A stretch of DNA of 64,000 nucleotides from Leguminivora glycinivorella. Its lineage: Eukaryota > Arthropoda > Insecta > Lepidoptera > Tortricidae. Below, piece after piece: positions 23,001 to 33,700 of this stretch (position 1 is the stretch's first letter; the number at the start of each line of letters is the position of its first letter). The notes beneath the pieces are model-generated. The model was given only the letters and a program-made list of their open reading frames with translations. It was not told the DNA's origin and did no database searches. The stretch is taken from contig NC_062987.1 of the NCBI RefSeq assembly GCF_023078275.1, positions 20,817,772-20,881,771 of the forward strand, read 5' to 3'. The position numbers and the translations under genes are program-made.

Positions 23001-23588
23001 GAATATGTCGCCGCTAAATAGACTATTTGTCCTTATGTCATTAGTACAGTTAGAAGAAGACACCTATCGTCACTACTTTTAAAAAATCTCGTATCTCACG
23101 CTGTTCCCCAAAGTTAAAACGCAGTAAGTCTATATGCATTCCATACATACTACAATTTTCTTTTCATTGACAGACGAAGATACAAGTTTTTTTAAAAGTA
23201 GTGACGCTATGTCGCGGCAATCACGTGCTGGGCCAACAGGCAGATCGCCTGATGGTAGGCCATCAGCGATCACTGCCTCCTATACACACCCGAAACACCA
23301 GAAGAGTTGGAGGTGCGTTGACGGTCTTATGGGTGTATGCTCTATCTCTAAAGCTATATTATGGGTTTATGGGTGTCTAATGTCTATTAAAAGGCAAAGT
23401 TGCATATTAGATGACTTGTATAGTATACAAGCTAATACTGTTACATATCTAAATGTACATAACTTATAAAATTATCAAGAGAAAGAAATAAAATAACTTA
23501 CCGCTCTCAAATACCCCCAAGTGATCAGGCCCCTTCTAAGCGGTATACAGAAACAGCATCTTCTGAACTCTGGCGTTTCTCGTCTCAT
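20005..23588 (-). CDS. Four-pass membrane protein, array gene 3 (4 exons, 181 aa)
   Basis: Exons: 23588-23502 (29 codons), 22626-22486 (47), 21047-20858 (63 plus 1 base), 20132-20005 (2 bases plus 41 codons and TAA). Donors are GTAAGT; acceptors TTCCAG, TTTCAG and TTCCAG. The N-terminus MRRETPEFRRCCFCIPLRRG is the family signature; the frame is open upstream to another ATG (MDLEGKS...), so a longer start is possible. Exon 2 is the shortest of the array and ends GGHL rather than AGHK. The tail (LEMQFSNPAVAEAQCTMHIAA) is the shortest and has no Cys repeat. Repeats fill the introns (LINE fragment, SINE, palindromic element). Confidence 0.9.
20170..20425 (+). repeat. Dispersed repeat with CAGA/CACA microsatellite, copy 1
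   Basis: Blocks CCCCGACCGCGACATAGTAG, TTTCATGAAACATGGCTAAG, ATCGGTTCATCCGTTCGGGA and GTCGTTTTTGCGTCAGGGGT match 53995-54232 in order; a partial copy is at 61445-61560. It lies in intron 3 of array gene 3. Confidence 0.8.
20718..20832. mobile_element. Short MITE (GGGCCACTTGCA ends), copy 1
   Basis: TTAGGGCCACTTGCATCAAC is mirrored by TTGGTGCAAGTGGGCCTTA. The inner GGGTTAACCC and AATTTGACAG words are shared with 63836-63958. It abuts exon 3 of array gene 3. Confidence 0.8.
21320..21690 (+). mobile_element. LINE fragment: C-terminal end of an ORF2-like protein
   Basis: Residues FEPFGVETLGSWGQGAHGIF through QRIGIAVQRGNAASLLGT resemble the extreme C-terminus of reverse transcriptases of non-LTR retrotransposons, where an AVQRGNA-type motif is common. 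The reading frame stops at 21549 and is followed by a TTTAG-rich untranslated tail. No upstream RT domain is present, as in a 5'-truncated LINE insertion. It lies in intron 2 of array gene 3, sense to plus. Confidence 0.55.
22035..22392 (-). mobile_element. tRNA-derived SINE (family B), near full length
   Basis: On the minus strand the head reads TGGTAGCCTAGCGGTAAGTA (A-box-like) and GCGGGTTCGAACCCCGGCTC (B-box), followed by a body with TTCGGTGAAGGAAAACATCG-like, CTAGTTTACCC, AAATCTTGGGATTAGTTGTC and GCCGGGATAACGCAAGGAGG. Other copies: 25470-25622, 44340-44677, 49050-49132, 61733-62012 and 62036-62250. Confidence 0.9.
22777..22906 (-). repeat. Dispersed short palindromic element, copy 2
   Basis: Inverse orientation to the copy at 4386-4544 and shorter at one end; shares CGAAACG, GATATCTA and GTGCCATTCGGCTACG. 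It lies in intron 1 of array gene 3. Confidence 0.7.
23225..23345 (+). repeat. Dispersed lepidopteran-type repeat, copy 2
   Basis: Shares CAGGCAGATCGCCTGATGGTA, CACACCCGAAACACCAGAAG and GGAGGTGCGTTGACGGTCTT-like blocks with 5887-6045. It lies in intron 1 of array gene 3. Confidence 0.6.
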
Positions 23589-23964
23589 TTTCAACAAAGT
23601 TTCAAAGGGATTCCTTATTTTTTTAGATATACTTTTCCCTTCAAGATCCATACTGCTAATTTGCTGTTTAAAAAAATCTAAAATATCCTTAGGAACAGGT
23701 TGTGATGTAATTTTCAAATATAATAGCGATTCTTTTAACCTCACTGGACTATTTCTGTTAGCAATGTCACCACTAGAGATACAATAATAAAATGAAGTAA
23801 TTGCTATAAAATGTGACAAAATGACGGTTTGCCACAGCGGAACCGGATAACAATGTCTCGGTTAAGTACGATATGGAATCGTATTCAGATTAACACATTT
23901 GTTATTGTTTTGATCTCATTATAGTACAAAATTGTAGTATATTCTGTAATAGGCTTCTTCACAA

Positions 23965-24355
23965 AAATTTCATTTTTGGCACAAGCTTCATCGCCGACTG
24001 TACTTTTCTTTCGACAGTCATCTACTGCTCTACGAGACGTTTCTGAAAATCCCTTACTAGATGGGGATACGACATTTCATTGCAGATTGCCTATGGCCAC
24101 CTTTCTGCTCCATCATCAGATCAGGGGGCCGATTTTTGAGTTTCACGCGTTCGAATTCAGAAAATTGTCACTGAAAATAATAAGCAAGTCACCGTTTTCA
24201 ACCGGTATTTTAGTGACAAAATCCTGTAAGCGAGATTCAAAAATCGCCTCCCAGTTCCATGATACCGTAATATTGTATTGTCACGTGATTATATGTGTGC
24301 AAAATTTCAACTCAATCGAAAACCGGGAAGTGGGTCAAACTTGCAAGATTTGATT
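23965..24355 (-). repeat. Dispersed repeat, inverse of 12885-13165
   Basis: Carries the same ordered blocks as 12885-13165 on the other strand (TGGCACAAGCTTCATCGCCG, TCATCTACTGCTCTACGAGA, CTCCATCATCAGATCAGG, AAAACCGGGAAGTGGGTCAA). It lies between array genes 3 and 4, and the 125-codon plus-strand frame over it is not a gene. Confidence 0.7.
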
Positions 24356-24705
24356 ACAGACAGACAACGGGACAGGTGAAAGTAAATAAAAGCTTATAAT
24401 TACTGTGTCCCACTACTTAAAATGAAATGAAACTGCTGATTGGTTTAAAAAATATTAATTTATTTAAAAATAAATTAGATTTTTTTTTCCAAAACTACCG
24501 TTACCAAGAGATGCATTGTGCGATTTTGGGTTTAATTCCTGTCTCAATCCATATTTTAAGTAATATGTATTCCCATGTTTCATATTTCTTAACTTATACC
24601 TACGCATATCCTACTCATATCGTATAAAAGTTAAATTCTTTAAGCCTAATCAGTGCTATCAAGTTACAGACCTTTCATTTTATTACATTTCTCTTTCGTG
24701 TAGTT

Positions 24706-27700
24706 TTAGACAACTCGTTCTATATTGGTGCAACAGTCCTGTCCTTGATTCTTGTCCGTGCAACATTCCTCCGTACTTAATTTCTTACCTGTGCAATTTT
24801 GCACAGCCTGTTTCTCTGTGCAACAGTTTTGCATACCTTGCTTCCGTGCACAACAGTTTTGTACACCTTGCTTCTCCGTGCAACAGTTGTGCACATATTG
24901 TTTCTCCGTACAGTTGTGCACAGCTGGTTTCCCATCCGTGCATTCAGTGTTGTGAAGCGTGCACTGCGGCTCTCCTGTGGCTGCGTGATTTGTGAACTGC
25001 ATTCCTAATGTCTGATGACGCAGCTTTTTTATCTCACTTCGTATCAGCAGTACCAGGTATATTTGTGTAACTAGAACAATGAAGTGAAAGAATTAAAAAA
25101 ATATTAAACGTCGCAAGATGATTCGGGCATTCCAGATCTACTGTGTACAGTAGAGAGAGTCTGAGAGACTTGGCCAGGGTTGAAAGTTGAAACTTGAGTC
25201 AGAATGTATGTCTATAATTTTATTATTGTTAGGTGATATTGAATTGTTAATAAAATTTATAATTTTATTTGAATACATTTTTGATAAAATGGTTCGAGTG
25301 TAATCTCCCAGACTCTCCCTAAGCTGCGTAGATTAAAACCAAGTTTAATATTATAATGTTCTTTTCAATAATTTTAAATATTTAAGTTTTGCATGTTTTA
25401 AATTAAAAATTGTTACAATGTCAGTTTCTGAGCAACATAACTATTATTATTCGATAGTGGAAGCTGTGGCTTCCAGCCAGTCGCTTTTCAGTGAAGGAAA
25501 ACATCGTGAGAAAACCGGACTGATTCCAATAAGGCCTATTCCAATTAGTTGCCAAAGCGGACACCAGGCTCCCATGAGCCGATTCGTGGCAAATGCCGGG
25601 ATAACGCAAAGAGGATGATGAGTGGAAACAGTGGCTTGTAAATATGGAATCTGATTTTACTATAATATGTATTGTATTGTATTGCTTTTTTTGTTTCCCA
25701 AAGGTTTAAATAAATAAATGAATATATATCTTATACTTACAAATAAGTCCAAAAGCGAATCCCGCACAGAGGAGCAAATCGAACACGATATATTTGCGGT
25801 ACTCCGAGTATTTCCACATTCTGTAAGACATGCTCACGTTCATGTAGAGTTGGAAGCAGTTGCCTAGCGTCAATAGGACCAGCCATACGATGTTGTAAAT
25901 GTAAGATATTTGCAGTAACTTCACATCTTTCTGTAATAAAAAATAGTAAACTTAACACACTTAAGTTCAAAAATAGTAGGTAAACTTAGTACACTTAAAA
26001 CAACTAACATAATATTCATGTCGGTTTCAGAAATCAATAATATTTGCAGGTTCAAAGTAAATCTACTTACTCAAAATCTCAAAAACCACTTTTGGTAGAG
26101 TCATCGATTGTGTGTACTAAAAACTTATAGGTTATTTATACAATGTGTTCCGTCGAGGAACAGAGATTTTTAGTTTTAATTTCTTTTCTTGATATAGTTA
26201 AATAGTTATTTCATTTTCATACATACAAGGCAACACAATTTTGAAAGAATACTTTTTTCCATGTATATGTAGCACAGTTTTTTGGAGCTGGCAATTACAG
26301 AAGTCCCAAAGCGACTTTCCGGTCCGCCTGCCACGCCACCTGGCGGATATATAGAAAAAACTCTCTCTTCGACCGTGCGAGCGCCATGATCTGCGCTCCC
26401 GTTATTACGAATTAAAAATAGTTATCGGTGCACCGGCGCGACACAAACGTGAAAATTGACATTTTAAGTGATATTCCGACCAGTGACCTAAGCTTCCGTT
26501 TATATGTGACAATCGTTTTAGTGTGAGGATTTTCCCAAAGTGTTTCCACGTGGCCCCACAAGCGCCTCTGGACAAATGTAAGTAGCCTCACCAATTAAAC
26601 GCCGCTACATATAGTTTTTTGATCCGTTCGATCCGGATTTTTCTTTCTCACGTTGTGTTGCCCGTGTATTTTGCGGTATTACGTACCCATCATTCCAATT
26701 ACATACGTTTGTAGTTCAATTTTTCATTGTAATTTCCGCCATCTTTGCTCACGGCAAAATGGTACCGAATCCTACAGACGGTGTCGAAACCGACACATCG
26801 TGTATGACACAAGATTTATTCGAGCGAGATCTAATTCTCGACGAATTAAAACGAACATTACAGTTCGCAGCAACGAATATAGAACAATTTCGTTCAAGAA
26901 CTTCCGATTTAACAGCGCACCAGCGAAAGTTTACCAAAATTCAAACTAAGATCGAAAAGGCATTAATTAAGTCTAATAGCTTCAACAAAGAAGCCAACAT
27001 TAAGATTCGAAATGATTTCAACGATTTATATTACGCGATAGTTACGCATTTAAATAACCTAAAGGAGGTAGATGTAGAAAAGCGGCGAGCGAGCCGCATT
27101 CCTGTGCCTAGCCAACACGACACGTTTATGAACGACCGTCGAAACTTGCCTAAATTGTCGCTTCCTGAATTTCACGGTGAACCTACGGGCTGGCCCGCCT
27201 TTTTCGACTTATTTCAATCGTTGGTCCACAACAACAATGCCTACACTGACGCGGAAAAGTTTAGGTATTTACTACTTTCGGTTAAAAACGAACCATTTAA
27301 TTTAATTAAATCAATTCCCATAACGGAAAGTAATTATTCAATTGCGATCGATGTTCTAAAATCCCGTTATGACAACAAACGCATTATTGCGTCACAACAT
27401 CTAGATAAATTACTCGATATCGATTCTTGTTCCGCGCGCTCATCTGCTGTTGCTATGCGAAATTTGCTTAATGTTTACCACGAAAATATTAAAGCACTTG
27501 AAGTTTTGGAGTTTCCGGTTAAAGAATGGGACTTCGTTCTGTTAAATTTATTATTACGTAAAATTCCCGTTAATACGCGAAAAGAATATGAACGTTCTTT
27601 AACCAACCCAAGTGAAATACCTAAAGTCCAAACCTTAATAACATTCTTAGAGCGCGAACTTACGGCGGAACAGATGATTACAGTTTCCCATATACAGTCC

Positions 27701-30700
27701 ACAAAAAATAATTCCTTAAGTACAACAAATAAAAATAATTTAATTTCAAATCAAATTACACCTAAAAGGGTTTTTATTACGAATACGTCAGACCAAACTC
27801 GACCGTATGTCGATACGAATAAGGTTCGATCTTGCGTGAAGTGCAAAGGCTTCCATTCACTTCACAAATGTTTAGAATTTTTAAATTTGTCTACTAAAGA
27901 TAGATTCACATTTGTTCAAACAAATAACATTTGTTATAATTGTTTATGTTCCGGACATGACTTACGTAATTGTAAATCAAGTTTTAAGTGTCGTAAGTGC
28001 AATAAGAAGCACCACACCTTAATTCATTTAGATTCGGACCTTACGCGTACGCGACCCTTCCCGGCGAACAATGAAGCCGCGGAACTAGTTGCCGTCTCGA
28101 TCGCTCTAACGGAGCAGTCGCAGCCCGGCGCGGGCGCTGTCCCGAGCCCATCAGCTGTTCACGGCGTGAATCAAAATAATCTAGGTTTAGGTATTGAGCC
28201 TCATACGGTGTTACTGTCAACTGCGTTGGTTGACCTTTATTACGAAGGTAATAAAATTGCTACAATTCGTTGTATGTTAGACGGGGGCTCACAAGCAGCT
28301 CTTATTACTGAATCGTGTATGCAACGATTAAATTTACCGCGACGAAATGTCAGCGAGCCGTTGGTAGGTGTCGGTGATTTACTGCTCAACCCCAGGGGTA
28401 CCTTCGTGTGCTCAATTTCGCCCAAGGGCAAACAAAGTCCAAGTATTCCTTTGGAGGCTACTATTTTGTCAAAATTAACCCGTCAAATGCCTAGTGTACC
28501 ACTAGCACCGTACGGGGAATGGCCTCATTTGCAAGGGCTCGCTCTAGCCGACCCTGAATTTCATAAACCTCAGCCGGTTGACATGATACTTGGCGAGGAC
28601 ATTTTCATGGATGTCATTCGCGAGGGTATAGTCAGGGGTAAACCTGGCACACCCACCGCAATCAATAGTGTATTTGGTTATTTACTAGGGGGTAAAGTCA
28701 ACTTTACTTCTAACATTTCGACTCCACGCCATACTTGTTTTACGTCGTTCGACAACGACAATCTCGAGAAGTTTTGGGAGCTGGAGTCAGTTCCAGAGAT
28801 GCGGAGTTACACTCCCGAAGAAAAGCTATGCGAATCCTTTTTCCAAAAGACGCATACGCGCGAAGAGACAGGGCGATACATAGTTGCTCTGCCATTCAAG
28901 CCCGATGCACCGCCCCTCGGCGAGTCTCGGCAAATTGCTCTAGCACGTTTCCACAAACTGGAATACCGTCTAGAACGAAACCCCCAGCTGAAGGCGGAGT
29001 ATCACGCGTGCCTCCAGGAGTATGTGGATCTTAACCACATGGAGCTCGCGGACGATAACCCCCCCGCTGGCGCGAGTTATTACATCCCGCACCACTCGGT
29101 GTCGGTAGGTACCGTTACTTTCGGTATCAGTAGTTCCCCTTATCTCGCCTTGCGCACAATTAAACAGCTCGCGCATGACGAAGCCGAGCGTTTCCCGCTC
29201 GCCTCGCCAGTCCTCCTAAATGACATGTTCGTCGACGATGTGGTGACCGGCGCAGATACCTTAGCCGAAGCCCTCAATCTGCAGCAGGAGCTGATAGGTA
29301 TTTGTGCCACGGCCGGGTTCGAATTGCGAAAGTGGCAAAGTAACTCGCCAGCCATTCTCGCTGCCACGCGACCGACAGAGTTTCATGGTGAGCGGCGCGA
29401 AAATGTTCATTTTGCCGAAATGGAAAATGACAAAGGGGTCAAGGTCCTTGGACTTCAATGGAATCAAGATCTGACGCATTTAGTTTCAAAGTTCAAAGTT
29501 CTTCGCAGGCCTGTACAAAGCGGGCGATTCTTTCCGAAATTGCAAAAATTTACGACCCCCTCGGGTTATTATCTCCGGTGACATTGTTTGCCAAACATTT
29601 AATTCAATTGCTATGGTTAGCCAAAATTTCCTGGGACTCAGAACCCCCTATCGATATTATTAACCCATGGACGAGTTTTATTAACGAGCTACCGCTCCTA
29701 TCGCAAATTTCATTTCCTCGTCATATTTTCAATACTGACGACTTCGATTCAATCGAAATTCACGGATTTGCCGACGCAAGCAAAATTGCATACGCAGCAT
29801 GTGTTTATATACGTCTGACGGACAACACCGGGCGAGTTCAAACCTATTTAGTCATGGCTAAAAGTCGCGTTGCACCTCTTCGGGTATGCCTTACTATACC
29901 TAGAATGGAATTGATGGGTTGTGTAATCCTATCAAAATTAATTGAAAGAGTTATGCATCTTTACGGTGGTCACATTCACCCCGATCAAGTGTACGCATGG
30001 TCTGACAGTTCCGTCGTGCTCGCGTGGCTTCAGTCACCCCCGCACGAATGGAAAACGTTTGTCTCGAACCGCACTAGTGAGATTTTGTCCCGTGTCCCGG
30101 CGCGCTGTTGGCGTCACGTCCCGTCAGCTGATAACAGCGCTGACCCGGCGTCTCGCGGTCTGCTCCCCGCCGCGCTCGTACAAAATGACTTGTGGTTCCA
30201 TGGTCCTACATGGCTCCAACAAAGTCGCGACTCCTGGCCTATACCAAAACCGGTGGTAAACACGAACGAGGAAAAACGCAATACACATGACTCGGCAAGT
30301 CTTAGTTATGCATGTGTGTCCACATTGCCTCCTTCCCCGGACGACGACACTCTTATAATGCGATTTTCGTCGCTAGGTAAATTAGTTCGCGTCACGGCAG
30401 TCATATTTCGTTTCTACAATAAATGCAGGAAACATAAACAAACATTCCCAAAGTACGTCACCGTACCAGAGTACAATTTTGCATTAAATCGACTAATATT
30501 GATTACACAACAAAAAGTGTTCGAAGACGACATTAAGAGGATTTCGTCAAATAAACTTCCGTCAATTCGTTTGCGGCGTCTCACGCCCATTATAGATAGG
30601 GATGGTTTGTTACGCGTCGGCGGACGTATTCACAAATCACTTTTACCTTTTGAATCAAAACATCAATTGATTTTACCTAAAAGACATCCTCTTACAAATC

Positions 30701-33700
30701 TTATCATTGACGATGCGCATATAAAGGAACTACATGCCGGTTCGCAGTGCGTGCAAAACTCGCTCTTACAGCGATACTGGATTATCTCTGGTCGTGATAT
30801 TGTTCGCCTCCGCGTACATCGTTGTATCAAATGCTTCCGCGCTCGACCGACTCGCTGCCAGCCGCGCATAGGAATGTTACCCTCGGTTCGGCTACGCCCC
30901 GCACGTGTGTTTAGTAAAACGTCTTGTGACTTTTGTGGGCCATTCTACGTACGCGCTAATAAGGTTCGTAATGCAAAAATAATAAAATGTTACGTTGCAG
31001 TTTTCGTATGTATGAGCGTTAAAGCTGTACATCTTGAGTTAGTTTCCGAACTTTCCACGGAAGGTTTTTTAGCTGCGTTGCGACGTTTCACGTCCCGTCG
31101 AGGATATTGTACGGATATATATACCGATTGCGGACGTAACTTTGTTGGTTGTAATAATTACCTTCAAGAGTTATATATTTTTTTACGTAATGATTCGGTC
31201 ATGAATGCCCTTAATCAACAAACTTTAAAACAAGGATTAACTTGGCATTTTCAACCACCTTATGCTAGTCATTTCGGTGGATTATTTGAAGCAGCTGTTA
31301 AGAGTTTCAAAACTCATTTACATCGCGTAATAGGTACACAAACGCAAACATATGATTGTATGCACACTTTGACGTGTCAAATCGAAGCTGTATTAAACAG
31401 TCGTCCGCTCTGCGTTCTAAGTTCGGACTCCGCGGATCCTTTACCTCTTACGCCGGCCCATTTCTTAATCGGTGAGCCCTTAACGGCCCTACCGGACGTT
31501 TCTCTGATAGACGAGAACCCTAATCGTCTTACACGTTGGCGCTGGATACAGCAAGCTGTCCAGCATTTCTGGCGTCGATGGAGTCGTGAATATCTCCATC
31601 AACTGCAACAAAGTACAAAGTGGCTTCAAGACCGCGGTCCCGCCGTTCGTGAAGGTACTGTTGTTGTGGTATGCGACGACCACCTGCCGCCGCTGCAGTG
31701 GAAACTCGCGCGCGTTCATGCTGTCCATCCGGGCAGCGATCAAGTTATTCGCGTCGTAACATTGAAAAGCGGGAACACGTTGTTCAAACGACCTGTTGTG
31801 AAGGTCTGTCCCTTACCTTTAGAATAAACTTATACAATCGTTACGACTCTTAATGTTAAGTTAAATATAAGTTTCATAAAATATTTTGGTATACTTTCGT
31901 ATAGTTTCTTTTTTTTTTATTTCTTTTAAAAGTCACTCCGTGTCTTTTAAGGTGAGCGGCATGTTCCGTCGAGGAACAGAGATTTTTAGTTTTAATTTCT
32001 TTTCTTGATATAGTTAAATAGTTATTTCATTTTCATACATACAAGGCAACACAATTTTGAAAGAATACTTTTTTCCATGTATATGTAGCACAGTTTTTTG
32101 GAGCTGGCAATTACAGAAGTCCCAAAGCGACTTTCCGGTCCGCCTGCCACGCCACCTGGCGGATATATAGAAAAAACTCTCTCTTCGACCGTGCGAGCGC
32201 CATGATCTGCGCTCCCGTTATTACGAATTAAAAATAGTTATCGGTGCACCGGCGCGACACAAACGTGAAAATTGACATTTTAAGTGATATTCCGACCAGT
32301 GACCTAAGCTTCCGTTTATATGTGACAATCGTTTTAGTGTGAGGATTTTCCCAAAGTGTTTCCACGTGGCCCCACAAGCGCCTCTGGACAAATGTAAGTA
32401 GCCTCACCAATTAAACGCCGCTACACAATGTTATTGATATTCTAATCGATTATTATTTATCATTATACCTAGATACTTTTCTGGCACGAGCGTCAAGTTG
32501 TAAGTGCTTGACAAAATAAAAACATCGACAATCCTTTTATCGATCAAATAGCCTTACACAAGGTTAATAATACCCCCAATAATAACCTCTAAAATCTTGA
32601 ATGTAATGTATGAACTTATGTAAGCTATTAAAATATAGCTCGTTTTATTGGTATCGTCTATTTATTTTGAAACATGTGACATTTGTATAAAACATTCATC
32701 TTATATACACCTAAATCCAAGCCTATATTCCCTAAACGGGGTAGGCAGAGAGCACATGAAACTACTCAAGATCCAGTACCACGGCAATAATTAATGACAT
32801 AATTACAAAAATTAATGACATATTATAATGTCAGTTATCGATGAACGAAATGTCGGAAAGAAGTCACTAGTGTTACTTCATTCGTGCTAGAAAAACATCT
32901 AGGTATTATTATCATAGTAATATATCTTTCATATACTTAGGTTAATCTCAAAGCCGATGGTTCATGTCTAAATATCTGACACACTCTTTAAAAAGAGTAC
33001 CTAAGCCTTTATATGTAGTTACATATAATTACATACGTTCTATCGATATACATACCTTATGTCCAGCGGCGATAAAGACAATGTCGAAGGACATATCAAC
33101 GAGTAAACATATGGCCATAAACGACAGAATGACAATATCTCTGGCTTCTACCGGTCTCCAAGTCCTCCTCGTATAGATAGAGGCTATGACTCCAACGTAT
33201 ATGAGGGCCAAAACGTTGAGAAGCTGAAACAAAGGTACCATATATGACAGATCTTGAACTGATACTAATTACTATTTCGTAAAGATGTGCCGTAAGAGCA
33301 CTAAATAATTCGAGTTTGGAATGATTCACTATTATTTTCATTAGACTTATATTGACCGTGATTACCTTTTTGATTTTTGTCAAGCTCCCGACAAAAACAT
33401 TAGAATTTTGACATCCACGCCTTTTCCAGTTTTCCGTGATCATGATGCATGCAACTACGTCGAAATATCGGGAGCTCGATAAAAATCAAAAAGGTAATCA
33501 GGGTCTATCCTGGTCAAAATAAGTCTAATATTATAAATATTCTTCTATTCCTTTGTTACTCGTACGTAGCAAACAAAGGTCTTGCCTGGTGGAAAGCAGT
33601 CTCCGTAAGCTATGAATGCCTGCAACTCCCGAGATGTTACATTACACAGAGAGTAGAGATCGCTCTTTAGCGATAAGACCGCCTGTTGTTACCTACTATT

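Larger units (their letters stand above)
26146..32425 (+). mobile_element. BEL/Pao LTR retrotransposon, LTR to LTR
   Basis: 6,280 bp: LTR, 149-bp leader, gag-protease-partial RT frame, shifted frame with RNase H, integrase and C-terminal domain, 134-bp tail, LTR. Domain order (protease, RT, RNase H, integrase) and the zinc-knuckle gag are those of BEL/Pao. The 5-bp duplication CAATG flanks it. It is inserted antisense in intron 2 of array gene 4, more than 200 bp from the nearest exon. It appears unable to make its own reverse transcriptase because part of that domain is missing. Confidence 0.95.

Noticed and set aside
24752..25008. Cys-rich plus-strand frames opposite exon 4 of array gene 4
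   Set aside because: Antisense shadow of the 30-bp coding repeat on the minus strand, which fits the family gene model.
29458..29581. Programmed -1 frameshift between the BEL/Pao frames
   Set aside because: No slippery heptamer or evident pseudoknot at the overlap, and the element already carries an RT deletion; a simple one-base loss is more economical.
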